From Amycolatopsis balhimycina FH 1894 (lineage in GTDB: Bacteria; Actinomycetota; Actinomycetes; Mycobacteriales; Pseudonocardiaceae): 64,000 nucleotides of DNA. The position numbers and the translations under genes are program-made. The notes beneath the pieces are model-generated. The model was not told where the DNA came from. It made no database searches and saw nothing but the letters and a program-made list of their open reading frames with translations. Shown here piece by piece: positions 47,801 to 55,696 of the stretch. The stretch is taken from positions 3,024,649 to 3,088,648 of the forward strand of contig NZ_KB913037.1 of NCBI RefSeq assembly GCF_000384295.1. The letters are read 5' to 3'. Position 1 is the first letter of the stretch, and every line of letters starts with the position of its first letter.

Positions 47801-48810
47801 ATCCCTTCGACGGCGACCGCTTCTTCTTCTACGGCGACAAGGTGCGCGTCGTCTTCGCCGTCGACTACCTGCTGCACATGTACGCCACGTACGGCGTGGC
47901 AATCCAGGCGAAGGTTCGCGCGGCGTCGTTCAAGAACGCCGACCCGGCCGGCCCAGGCTTCGCGAAGACCGTCCTTGCCCTCGGGCCGGCCGTCGCGAAG
48001 GCGCTCAAGGAGGCGAACGTCTTCACGCCGTGGGAGGACACCGTCCGCGGCGTCCTCGGAGACGCGCCGTGCATCGACTCGTCCGGCGCGGTGTCGCGGC
48101 AGCAGATCCTGGACATGGATCTGCTGCTCGAACCTCGTACCGACTACGTCTTCGACATCGAGCCGGTGAACCCGCCCGCGCCGCCCGCCGACTCGACCGT
48201 GTCACCGCTGTTCCGGCGTCCGTTCACGACATCGCGGTACAAGAGCTGGCAGGAGATGGCGGCGGCGGTTTCCGCGGCGAATCTCGTCGAGGCACCGGCC
48301 GACGATGTCTCACAGCTCGAGGCACTGGTCAGCACACCCGGGCCGGTCTCGGCGGCCGCACTGGACGCGGCGCTGCGGCAGGCGGGGCTGCGACCGGTGG
48401 TCGCGGTGACCGACCCCGTCGTCGAGCTGCTGTGGGTCACGGTGGGTGGCACGCTGCAGCCACGCGTGCTCGTGATCCGCACGCCCGAGCCGCTCGTACG
48501 CACGCGCAATGAGCCCCACCAGTACGAGCCACCCGGCGTACCCCGCCTGCAGCGGAAGGTGATCACGCTGCAGGACAAGGCGTACCTCGAGGTCGTCGCC
48601 ACGCCCGGGGTGGCCGGCGCGGCACCGCTGCACATCGTCGGCAGGCCCGGCATGAACACGGTGGTCGTGATCGTCGACTCCGGCCGCGGCGCCCCGATCG
48701 ACCTGACCCTGCGCCGGCACGGCAACCAGTTCCTCGGCGAGGCAGCGGGGACGCAGGACGCCATGCTGTTCGCCGTCACGATGGACGCCGCGACGTGGGA
48801 GGTGGTGTGA
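41842..48810 (+). CDS. Giant beta-rich protein with OmpA-like module, block C
   Basis: About 2322 aa. The GTG at 41842 follows GGAGG by six bases; an ATG at 41815 in the same frame lacks a site. There is no signal peptide. An OmpA-C-like segment lies near residues 575-675 (HIALVGTASKEHAPNIAYNV, then LSQRRVWAMQAFLRAHGI), preceded by Ig-like beta sequence at about 350-560. A long beta-rich region at about 1050-1430 (GIYGFGGLFAVHHERDE, SFLWGSRSSGLYLSVGASV, KVDFFFFSIEGSVHVTLGG) resembles the DUF6603-type domain I associate with large actinobacterial proteins. The last 900 residues are unrecognised. It overlaps the next gene by GTGA. A structural or surface-binding component is likely; enzymatic motifs are not visible. 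Confidence 0.85.
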   Translation: MPGSLTLLDLVAPYVLGGAAIGEPLHELVSALFVQDVETSFDDAGVVVGGMARFSADLTANPPRFTPPASISFGGTVNVGHRTARHDGAWWDFPDVAIRFRLSTPRASSPAVDGVTGGPGGTPAPKTGNPAASTVLPRLGQGVPAVGQPAQDAPTTVFHLDLLVDAATLHLPFLTGAKLDANGMLEVDPARAEVTVTLPKIKLSFEQSAGTAGTDPQLTIALDSWAAHDIDDPAGTVYADLIRINPPYALIGPGNALGFGFQSLILDLSGTETPPELMSKFGVGDDFRGLYLPDVRVFVRPPGLDGLGIDVSARELLIGIGPEGGVSGIFGLDVVKPDSPQNVVVSIYDENGQFLQRFEFPDGVNPYSHDPIDVPAHTQWVVDVHGGQPPYNINVDGQVQTNQPIDVTFPTGQQAKAVAITVADVHAGGQSRTGDVPIRLTAASLSAGQAQHGGAQPAALTVTTNAGPGYTITMEDSPANESVTLVFAPPDPATATAGGNPLAVSGGRATVPLVHGASIDVAASWHVAATPAASPVAVTGQFQYAQPPETPNQVPDENDPAWTAFAAVDSNIRTVPSRDESSPNGGWTADDNLLAGSAQFAAFRAAARANPTEHIALVGTASKEHAPNIAYNVALSQRRVWAMQAFLRAHGITNPIDGSALGEQPPGGTYLQPHRAGFRRVECTVHTGGSPDATKNGAVHIGRPPRPQLPVPQRPAVVQRRPAGNDDWRFKELHVRVEIDHNRLVAAEIRLKIDLQTVLESKLARVNTTNPGQGQPGGTPSLPVGKATDPDDGVLDIRVQLTLDDTVDRWQVVAGLFEEDADGFLQTPAPSAADEGSPVEQYWRTFFGILIVLAPLTDALGASNTAAGDVVALSVSVAVPFAATSLHIVHVPRITLYGGELTVTHDESGTRGVLLLDVEVALVVTLELGATKIIDTDPRNPITVRYKAVGFGTSDRPQARDLLPVFDSAKGYTINIPSTGGIKVPDPLGDILQIAGTRIARSNPVNLELDLELKADLGVVSVDKTTIRIPLEGGQAPTISALGVHIDVPGALDGHGYLAIYPDGFAGQLDVSLPGVGVRVAAGLAVRHVAEPPPGTRTATAVLVTLEVDFPVPIALGSSGLGIYGFGGLFAVHHERDEHPGDPVPALGWLERVNGNPLDISGWKPEIDHWAIGLGAVLGTIDAGFTLNVKGMLIFELPGPRILLVMKANVIKVRPPRQGNVTAAILAVIDLDLGRQRITIGLTFDYDVAPLLKVHVPVRAIFPFNDLAHFAIDAGSWYAPATVEFFRLFTARGYFMIRGKGIPDTGAPADNYDTGQGNFPLPSSLNGFSIMTGVSVSFLWGSRSSGLYLSVGASVDVGLGFEPIMFAGRLKLWGELHLWIIGIEASAQLSVTAGQKGNDNIVLIDGEVHGKVDFFFFSIEGSVHVTLGGSPDSPPAPPPLVTGVSLQSRAAALLNGVSSDRPIDGKLFDAHPEGPAPQAEAVPIDSIIVIHLDCTPRIKGGAAVTTGNPSGVVSVPVLTPDGPPTPAVRRGEPFYTYRITGITLDHAVTAGDVPIVWWPNEPHPTSESKRELALLTRVPDPHPCAVERSKHLEDKLSQTWETVCDRIAPATPVLWTFHDTPLGPSTVGWVLTGKAWPDPPGSTRSVAPDVRLDVAETWRTGDPVVDLAVDIAPARVIGATVKCDERCAPRMPRDRLPTCWAHVLEAPFLRHQDFHLLTEHPLGEVLIKLAEQAAAQRKDPLDDVIALKTESIVRFRALLAVPGLALQARALTVRLFGDDGTVLAEFPVDGSGPSRLVTAPADLPPSWTDPDGPWFCRVAEVLSYLWPNTDRERMHLVLVDADVPDGTAYAQFGLRDAAGLTAKGLARPSYLLGVVETLAAAEVAREQHDTLVKDGKITVIDGALADPANQPALLLPNTDYTVGVTWEWTTCDEHGTVPGTATWTAGTAQNFHFRTDGAPLAPRTVQIANGPAQVMPVRLDPWVLLTDPFDGDRFFFYGDKVRVVFAVDYLLHMYATYGVAIQAKVRAASFKNADPAGPGFAKTVLALGPAVAKALKEANVFTPWEDTVRGVLGDAPCIDSSGAVSRQQILDMDLLLEPRTDYVFDIEPVNPPAPPADSTVSPLFRRPFTTSRYKSWQEMAAAVSAANLVEAPADDVSQLEALVSTPGPVSAAALDAALRQAGLRPVVAVTDPVVELLWVTVGGTLQPRVLVIRTPEPLVRTRNEPHQYEPPGVPRLQRKVITLQDKAYLEVVATPGVAGAAPLHIVGRPGMNTVVVIVDSGRGAPIDLTLRRHGNQFLGEAAGTQDAMLFAVTMDAATWEVV

Positions 48811-51800
48811 CGATGGCGCCACGCGTGAGCCTGCCGGGCGAGCTGTTCCTGGACGCGATCGTCAGCTACCCCGAGCGTCAGCTCGACGTCGGTTTCGACG
48901 TCGACGACAAGGACTACGGCCGGCGAGTCCCGTTCGACGAGGCAACCCGCGAACGGGTCAAGCGGCGTGCGCCCTACGTCGCGCTGCGCTGGGTGCTGAA
49001 CCCGGCGCTCGGCATCCCGCTCGAGCCGTTCACCGTCTGGCGCCGGCCGGCGCGGAAGCGCGAGGCCGCCCAGCCGATCGGCGGCTGGCACCAGACAGGC
49101 TTCGGCACCTTCGAGTGGGACGGTGTCACCGAGCTGCTTCGCATCGAGATCGACCTCACCGCGTCCGCCACGATCACCGGGCTGCACCGTAGCGACCTCG
49201 ACCCCGTGCAGAGCGCCGGCGGCAAGGCCGGCGACACGGTGGTGCTCGACGCCGGCCCGATGCTCGGCGTACGCACGGACAACCCCGGTGCGATCGGCGC
49301 CGCACGCGGCCTGTCGCTGGTGACGATGGCCAACGGCAACGGCTGGCAGCCGTTCGAGATCGTCGGCCTGCCGCTCACGCCGGACCAGCTCAACGCCACC
49401 TACTACGGCGGCGCGCAGCAGGGGCCGATCGGCGCGCTCACCGACCCGTTCGAGGCTGCCGTCCGGCGCCTCGAACGGTGGGGCCCGGTGCTGGGCTGGC
49501 TGCCCCTGGCCGGACTCGCCCCCTGGGTGCCGCCGAACGCCAAGCCCCTGGTCGAGGAGATGCAGGGCGATCTGCTGACCGGCCTCGTCCAGGTGCTGGC
49601 CGCCCACCCGCCACCCGCGGTCGGCGCGCAGGTCGGCGCGGCGATCGTGCACAAGCTGGAGCAGCTGGGTCAGGTCATCGGCGCCCGCACCAAGGTGCTG
49701 AACTCGGGGGCGGCGGGCGACCGGGCCGAGATCACCGTGCGGCCGCTGCAGGCGCTCACGACGTCCGTCGCCACTGACACATGGGCGAGCCTGGCGCTGG
49801 GCTTCGGCACCGGCGACTCACTCGACGGCGACGACAAGGACGGTGGTCACGACTACATGGTCACCGCGCCGTGGGACGGCATCCTGAAGACCGCGGTGCA
49901 GGAGCCGTGGCCGTTCCCGTGGCTGCCGGGCGCGCCACCGCCGGTGATCATCGAGGAGGAGGTGTCGCGCGAACTCACGGCGATCGTGCTGTCACCGGGG
50001 TTGCGGCCCGCGCCGGGAGTCCCTTCGCCGCTGACCGCGGGCCTCGGCCACGACGAGGGCGCGAACGCGGTCGACGAGCCGTACCACGCCAGCGTCGTGC
50101 TGCAGGCCGCGCGTCCGCCGGCACTACCGCGTGAGCCGCGTGCCGCCGCGTACGCCCTTGCCCGCTATGGCGATCCGGGCGCGGGCAGGTACCAGCTGCG
50201 CAAGCACCCGCTTGCCGGTGGCTGGGTGCCGATCGGGTCGGCAGTGCCCGTCCCCGAGCCGGGCACGCCGCCGGATCCGCGCACACCGCCGAACACGGTG
50301 ACGCTGCGCAACAGCGGTGTCGAGCGCCCGAAAACCGGGCCGGCGCACACGTACGAGTACTACGCCGCTGCCACCGACCTGTTCGGGCAGTGGAGCGCGT
50401 GGGCCACCACCTGGTGCGCGCTGGGCGCGGCCGGTGTGCAGGCCCCGGCGGTCGCCACCGTGAAGGCCCGCGCCGCCGGGGCGGCCGACCCGTGCGTGCT
50501 CACCGTCGCGACCGAGGTCGTCTGGGACATCCGCGAGCGGTCGCTGCACCGGCTCACGCTCGCCGTCGACGCCTACCCGCCGACCCCGCCTCCCCCGGCC
50601 GCGTACGACCGGCCGCCGGAGACCCCGCAGGGCGGCGCCGTCACCCTCACCACGGTGACGCTGAGCTTCGCCACCGACGGCACGCCCGGCGCACCGCCCG
50701 CGGGCGTCGACATCGCCCTCGTCCACGACGACGGCACACCCGTCGACGCCGCCCACCCGGCCGACCCCGTCGAGCGGCGCTACCGCATCACCCTCCACGA
50801 CCTGCCCGTCACCTTCGCGGGGCGCCACGAGCTCGCCGTCGCCGTCTATGCACGAGCCGAGGAGACGATCCGTCCCGGCGAGTGGAGCAGCTGGGCCCAC
50901 ACCCGCGAGGCGGCGATCGCCGCCAACCCGATCCCGCCGCCGCCCTCGGCGCCGCTGCCGGCGGTATATCCGTACTGGGCCTCGCTGCCCGACGCGGCCG
51001 GGCTGTCCTACGCAACGGTGAGCTGGACGCCGTTCGGCGCCTGGCGCTACCGCGTGTACGAGGCCACCGAGGCCGCGCTGCGTGCCGCGTGCGGACAGCC
51101 GGGCCCGGTGCTCACCGACGGCTTCACCGCACGCATGCAGGCGCTCTTCGACCTGTACCGGGTCGCCGCCAACCTACCGAACCTGAAGAAGGCGTTCCGC
51201 AAGCTCGGCACCGAACCCGTCCTGCCGCCGATCATCGACGGCAAGATGCACTTCCAGTCTCTGCTGCCGCGCGGCAGCTCGCTGATCCACTGCTACGTGG
51301 TCGTGGGCGTCACCGAGTCGAACGTGATCTCGGGCTGGCCGCAGCCCGACGCCAACGGACGAAAGGCCTTCGACGGGTACGCGATCCCGCGTCCGCTGCG
51401 TCCGGCGATGCCGCAGCTGCGTGCCACCCTCGACGGCGCCGGCGTGCCGCAGGTGACGGTCCGGCTCGAGGGCGCCGAGCCGCCCGCGCAGATCAGGCTC
51501 TATCGTGCGGCCAACGCGATCCTGGCTCGCTCGACCGGAACCATGCAGCTCGTCGCCACCGTCCCGCCCGCGAGCGGCGCGCCCGGCGCGTGGAAGCAGA
51601 CGACGATTCCCGATTCGGGTGCGCCGGCCGGCTGGTCACGGCTTCAGTACCGCGCCGTCGCCCTCGCGACCGATGACCCGGAGCGCGCGGGCATGGCGGT
51701 ACCGTCCGAGGCGTCTCGCGCGTACGCGCTCCTCAACCCGCCGCAGAACCCGCCGACGCTCACGCTCACCCCGAACGTCGAGGGGACGACCGATACCGCT

Positions 51801-52469
51801 TCGCTGGTGCGCGTCGACACCGGCGCGCTGCGCAAGGGCTCGGACGTCGGCGACTTCGCGATCGCGTACACCGCGAACCCGGGCCCGGTCCGGTTCGCGT
51901 CCTCGCTGGGGACGGTGCCGGAGTTCGCCACCACAGCGGCGCTCGCCGCCGACACCGAGGACGCGGGCTACGTCGGCGGCGTGCTGCACCTGCGGCTACC
52001 TCGGGCGGCCGGGCAGGAGTTGGCGCTCGCTGTCGACGTCACCGACCCGCTCGCGCGCAGCACCCACGGCGTGCTCACCATCGCGGCCGAGGTGCCCGAC
52101 CCCGCACCGGTCGTCACCCTGGCGGCGACCCGCTTCGGCGGCATCGCCCGACTGCGCATCGACACCAACGTCCCGCGGCCGCCCAACCCGGCACACGACT
52201 GGATGCTCACGGTCGCCACGCAACGGCTGTTCAACTTCCCGCCGTCACCACCGAGCACACAGACGTTCTCGGTCTCGGCCATTGCCACAATCCCGAATGA
52301 GGCCGCCATGCCCAGCCCGGCGTTCGACCCCGCGCTATTCGAGATCCGCCGCATCGACGGCACGTCGCACATCGTGATGTGGCTGCGCGCGGCGGCCGGC
52401 ATCCGGGTCGGCGTGCGGCTCGCCAACGCCGACGGACAGATCGACACCGCCACGCAGGTGCTGGCATGA
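48807..52469 (+). CDS. Large protein with fibronectin-III-like segments, block C
   Basis: About 1220 aa. GTG 48807 overlaps the previous stop (GTGA); ATG 48813, ten bases after GGGAGG, is an equally good start. The chain contains several FN3-like stretches, each with an AHTYEYYAAATDLFGQWSAW or YRVYEATEAALRAACG kind of pattern and Pro-rich joins (PTPPPPAAYDRPPETP). There is no signal peptide, membrane helix or catalytic motif. Neighbouring coupling to two other giant proteins suggests an extended filament- or scaffold-like complex. Unrecognised otherwise. Confidence 0.82.
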   Translation: MTMAPRVSLPGELFLDAIVSYPERQLDVGFDVDDKDYGRRVPFDEATRERVKRRAPYVALRWVLNPALGIPLEPFTVWRRPARKREAAQPIGGWHQTGFGTFEWDGVTELLRIEIDLTASATITGLHRSDLDPVQSAGGKAGDTVVLDAGPMLGVRTDNPGAIGAARGLSLVTMANGNGWQPFEIVGLPLTPDQLNATYYGGAQQGPIGALTDPFEAAVRRLERWGPVLGWLPLAGLAPWVPPNAKPLVEEMQGDLLTGLVQVLAAHPPPAVGAQVGAAIVHKLEQLGQVIGARTKVLNSGAAGDRAEITVRPLQALTTSVATDTWASLALGFGTGDSLDGDDKDGGHDYMVTAPWDGILKTAVQEPWPFPWLPGAPPPVIIEEEVSRELTAIVLSPGLRPAPGVPSPLTAGLGHDEGANAVDEPYHASVVLQAARPPALPREPRAAAYALARYGDPGAGRYQLRKHPLAGGWVPIGSAVPVPEPGTPPDPRTPPNTVTLRNSGVERPKTGPAHTYEYYAAATDLFGQWSAWATTWCALGAAGVQAPAVATVKARAAGAADPCVLTVATEVVWDIRERSLHRLTLAVDAYPPTPPPPAAYDRPPETPQGGAVTLTTVTLSFATDGTPGAPPAGVDIALVHDDGTPVDAAHPADPVERRYRITLHDLPVTFAGRHELAVAVYARAEETIRPGEWSSWAHTREAAIAANPIPPPPSAPLPAVYPYWASLPDAAGLSYATVSWTPFGAWRYRVYEATEAALRAACGQPGPVLTDGFTARMQALFDLYRVAANLPNLKKAFRKLGTEPVLPPIIDGKMHFQSLLPRGSSLIHCYVVVGVTESNVISGWPQPDANGRKAFDGYAIPRPLRPAMPQLRATLDGAGVPQVTVRLEGAEPPAQIRLYRAANAILARSTGTMQLVATVPPASGAPGAWKQTTIPDSGAPAGWSRLQYRAVALATDDPERAGMAVPSEASRAYALLNPPQNPPTLTLTPNVEGTTDTASLVRVDTGALRKGSDVGDFAIAYTANPGPVRFASSLGTVPEFATTAALAADTEDAGYVGGVLHLRLPRAAGQELALAVDVTDPLARSTHGVLTIAAEVPDPAPVVTLAATRFGGIARLRIDTNVPRPPNPAHDWMLTVATQRLFNFPPSPPSTQTFSVSAIATIPNEAAMPSPAFDPALFEIRRIDGTSHIVMWLRAAAGIRVGVRLANADGQIDTATQVLA

Positions 52470-55400
52470 CGTTCACGGTTGCCGGCATCCCCGACGTCAC
52501 CCAACGGCTCGACTCCGACGGGCTCGCCGCGCTCGGCCTGGCCGGCCTGCTGCTGTGCCCGGCGTGGACCGATGCCGTCCCCGCGATGGACGCAACGGCC
52601 CTGACCTTCACCGTCCCCGGCCTGTGGTACGCGCCGTGCGCCGGCATGCTGATGCAGGTCACGGACGGGACGAAGCTCGGCCTGTCCAAGCTCGACGGCA
52701 CACCCGCCGTCACCGGCAACGCCGGCTGCCTGGTGTTCCGCATCCACCCGCAGGCGCGGTTGCGCATCGAGCGCGAGCTGGTCGCCGCGCTGCAGGCCGC
52801 GGGTGGGCCGCCCGACCAGTCGATCCGTCCCGTCCCGTCGCTCATCCTGATCACCGGCGCATCGACCGTCGACCACCCGCTCAACCTCAGCGCCGGTGAC
52901 AAGTTCATGGTCGCCGGCACCGTGAGCATGTTCGACGAGCACGGCCTGATCGTCGATCCGTTCGCGTTCGCCGCCTGCCTGGCGGCGGTCCTGACCCAGA
53001 CGCCGGCGCTCGGCATTGCCGCACCGGGCGGAGCCGCAGGCACGCTCGCCGCGATCGCGGCCGCCGCCCCGGCTGGACGCTTCGTCCACCTGCTCGACCT
53101 GCACGGCCGGCCGTGGAGCGATCCACCTGGGGCGAACCCGGGCGTCAGCCTCTACAGCGGCGCGCAGGTCGAGGGCACGCACCTCGGCGACGGCACGGTG
53201 CACCAGTGGCCGTCCGGTGCCGTGCTCGCCGGCCGCGCCGATCCGGCTGGTGCCCAGCAGCCACCACCACCGGCGCTGCTGCGCTTCGGCTTCGCGACGC
53301 TCGGCGGCATGGGCACGACCCCGCTGGCCTGGCCGCCGGCCGGCGCGCGGACACCGGTACGTGACACATTGCGCGTCACCGTCACCGACCCCACCTTCCA
53401 TCTGCTCGGCAACCGCACCGCGACGCCGCGCGATCAGGTCGCCGGGGCTGACACGCTGTCCGTCGCCGAGGCGGCGCCCCTGGTACGCGACGGCAGTCCG
53501 GTCACGCTCCTGCCGGACGGACGTTCCTGCCTCGGCTTCTTCCGCCAGGCGATCCTCACCTTGCAGGGCGGCAACCCGAACGCATCATTCACAGCCGGGC
53601 CGATCCTCGCTGCGTCCGTCACGTTCGACGACGAGGCGTGGCCACTCCCCCTTGCACCCGGCCGCGGCGGACGCTGGCCCAGCTCGCCCGCCGCCACACC
53701 GGTGCCCGGCAACGATGCCACCGTGCTCGGCCGGCTGGCCCCGCTGCGCACCGCCACCACCGCCGGCTGGATCGCCGGCAGCAACGACGTGCTGATCACG
53801 CTGCCTGCCACACTGCCCGCGGGCGTGGCCGTGCGGCTGTACCCGGTCGAGGTCCTGCTCGGCGCCGCCCCGGACGAACAACCGCTGCTGCACCGGGCCG
53901 ATGGCGGCGCCGCGATCACGACGGGCGGCACTGACACGATCGTGCTGGCGGACCCGTTCCGGCTCGGGACAGCGCCGGTGCGCGCCGGTTCACCGCAGGT
54001 GCGCGCCGACGCCGTCGTCGCCTGGCAATCACCGGGCGGCGCCGTGGTCGTGAAGATCGTCGCGAACCTGGACTGTGCGGTGGGTGCGGATGTGCCGCGT
54101 CCGGCCGCTGCGCCGACGAACCTGCTGGCCGCCGGCTTCTGGCGGGGCACGGCGTCGGCACCGCTGCTCGGCTCGCTGCCGCGCGGGTCGTTCACCGGCC
54201 TCTCGGCCGCCTTCGCCGATCCCCTCGCGTTCGTGCAGGGCATCGTCCGGCAGCTGACCACCGACCAGAACCCGCGCGAGGCGCCGCGGTTGCCGACGAT
54301 GGCTCGCACGGAATCCCTGCTCGCGATCCAACTGCAACCCGCTGGTGGTCCGGATCTGTACCGCAGCGTCCTCACCGGCGGCTGGCTCACCCGTGAGGCC
54401 GACTCGCACTCCTACCGCATCGGCAACCCTGGCGCCGCCGGGGCGCACGAGGTGCACGCGCCGGGGGTCGCCGCGTCCGCACAGCTCGGCTTCGACCTGT
54501 GGGTCTCGGCACTGCACCGCGCACGTCCGGTCGTGCCCACAGCTGATGTCGCCGGGCCGATCGCCGACGGCCCCAACGCCGGGCTGCCGTCCAACTGGGT
54601 GCTGCTGCAGGCCAACACGACTTCGGCGCCTCCCGCCCGACCGGCCACGCCGTCAACGCTCGCCGGAGCGGTCCTGCAGACCGTTCCAGCCCTCGTCGAG
54701 ACGCCCGAGCTCGCGCTGATCCCAGACGACAGCGTCGGTGACGTCACCACGTTCGTGCGGCAGACCCTGCCGAACTACCTGACCATGCCCAATCAGCCCG
54801 AGATCGGGCGGCAGATTCTTCGCGAGGTGCGCTCGTGCAAGTACGGGCGCCGAGACGCACAATGGGCGCTGCGCCGGGCGCTTCGACACGCGCGCGAGCT
54901 GGTCTACATCGAGACGCCGCTGCTCGCCTCGACGGCGCCCGCCGCAGGAGGCCCGGACGACCCACAGGCCGCAGTCGACATTTTCACCGAGCTCGCCACT
55001 CGGCTGGCCGAGGAGCCACGACTGCGGGTCGTGATCATGGTGCCCCGCACACCACCGTTCGCGCGTGGGTACGAGCCGTGGTCGATGTACTTCTACGCCG
55101 CACGCAACGCCCTGGCGCAGGTGCTGCAAGGGGCGGCCGGCGATCTCCCGGCACCAGGCGGCGGGACGCGGCCGCGGGTGGTGATGGCGCATCCGGCGGG
55201 GGTTCCCGGGCGTCCGCTCGTGATCCGCACGACCACGGTGATCGTGGACGACGTCTGGATGATCACCGGCACGTCCTCGCTGAGCCGGCGCGGATTGACC
55301 TTCGACGGCGCCAACGACGTCGTGCTCGCCGACTGGGCGCTCGACCGCTCGGCAGGAGCCGCCATCCGCGCGCACCGCAGGGCACTGATGGGCGCGCACC

Positions 55401-55696
55401 TCGGCACCGGCCCGGGCGTCGCCGGCACGCCGGGCGGCGCGCCGGCCTCCGCGGTCGGCGCCCCCGAGCCCGCGTTCGTAGGGTTGCACTCAGGCCTCTC
55501 GGCCCACGCCCTCTTCGCCGACGTGCTGGCGGCGGGTGGACTGGGCAAGCTGCTGCCCGTGTGGCCGGGGCCGGACCCCGCCGAGCCGAACGCGGTCAGC
55601 GCTCATCCTCCGGCGGTCGCTGACCCGGATGGTCGGGGCGGGGCGAATTTCGTGACCGCGGTCGCGGCGGCATTGGGTGGCAACACAGCGGTCTGA
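52466..55696 (+). CDS. Large protein with degenerate PLD-like C-terminal domain, block C
   Basis: 1076 aa. ATG 52466 overlaps the previous stop (ATGA). The N-terminal 700 residues are beta-like and unknown (VTQRLDSDGLAALGLAGLLL at the start). From about 760 a phospholipase-D-like fold is suggested: ARELVYIETPLLAS, LRVVIMVPRTPPF, and the second half IRTTTVIVDDVWMITGTSSL then GANDVVLADW. In true PLDs the segment before VDD carries H-x-K. Here the corresponding residues are Arg921 and Thr923, and the first HKD is also absent. The domain is probably a binding or scaffold derivative rather than a lipase or nuclease. It is the last gene of the island. Confidence 0.8.
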   Translation: MTFTVAGIPDVTQRLDSDGLAALGLAGLLLCPAWTDAVPAMDATALTFTVPGLWYAPCAGMLMQVTDGTKLGLSKLDGTPAVTGNAGCLVFRIHPQARLRIERELVAALQAAGGPPDQSIRPVPSLILITGASTVDHPLNLSAGDKFMVAGTVSMFDEHGLIVDPFAFAACLAAVLTQTPALGIAAPGGAAGTLAAIAAAAPAGRFVHLLDLHGRPWSDPPGANPGVSLYSGAQVEGTHLGDGTVHQWPSGAVLAGRADPAGAQQPPPPALLRFGFATLGGMGTTPLAWPPAGARTPVRDTLRVTVTDPTFHLLGNRTATPRDQVAGADTLSVAEAAPLVRDGSPVTLLPDGRSCLGFFRQAILTLQGGNPNASFTAGPILAASVTFDDEAWPLPLAPGRGGRWPSSPAATPVPGNDATVLGRLAPLRTATTAGWIAGSNDVLITLPATLPAGVAVRLYPVEVLLGAAPDEQPLLHRADGGAAITTGGTDTIVLADPFRLGTAPVRAGSPQVRADAVVAWQSPGGAVVVKIVANLDCAVGADVPRPAAAPTNLLAAGFWRGTASAPLLGSLPRGSFTGLSAAFADPLAFVQGIVRQLTTDQNPREAPRLPTMARTESLLAIQLQPAGGPDLYRSVLTGGWLTREADSHSYRIGNPGAAGAHEVHAPGVAASAQLGFDLWVSALHRARPVVPTADVAGPIADGPNAGLPSNWVLLQANTTSAPPARPATPSTLAGAVLQTVPALVETPELALIPDDSVGDVTTFVRQTLPNYLTMPNQPEIGRQILREVRSCKYGRRDAQWALRRALRHARELVYIETPLLASTAPAAGGPDDPQAAVDIFTELATRLAEEPRLRVVIMVPRTPPFARGYEPWSMYFYAARNALAQVLQGAAGDLPAPGGGTRPRVVMAHPAGVPGRPLVIRTTTVIVDDVWMITGTSSLSRRGLTFDGANDVVLADWALDRSAGAAIRAHRRALMGAHLGTGPGVAGTPGGAPASAVGAPEPAFVGLHSGLSAHALFADVLAAGGLGKLLPVWPGPDPAEPNAVSAHPPAVADPDGRGGANFVTAVAAALGGNTAV

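Noticed and set aside
41431..47877. A minus-strand open frame of more than 2100 codons opposite the giant gene
   Set aside because: It is rich in Arg, His, Gly and Ala with no domain, and lies antisense to a frame with a strong ribosome site and recognisable modules. High GC content keeps such antisense frames open by chance.
25598..55696. Extracellular contractile injection system
   Set aside because: Large genes and an OmpA-like module prompted the idea, but no sheath, tube, baseplate or AAA+ ClpV-like gene is recognisable.
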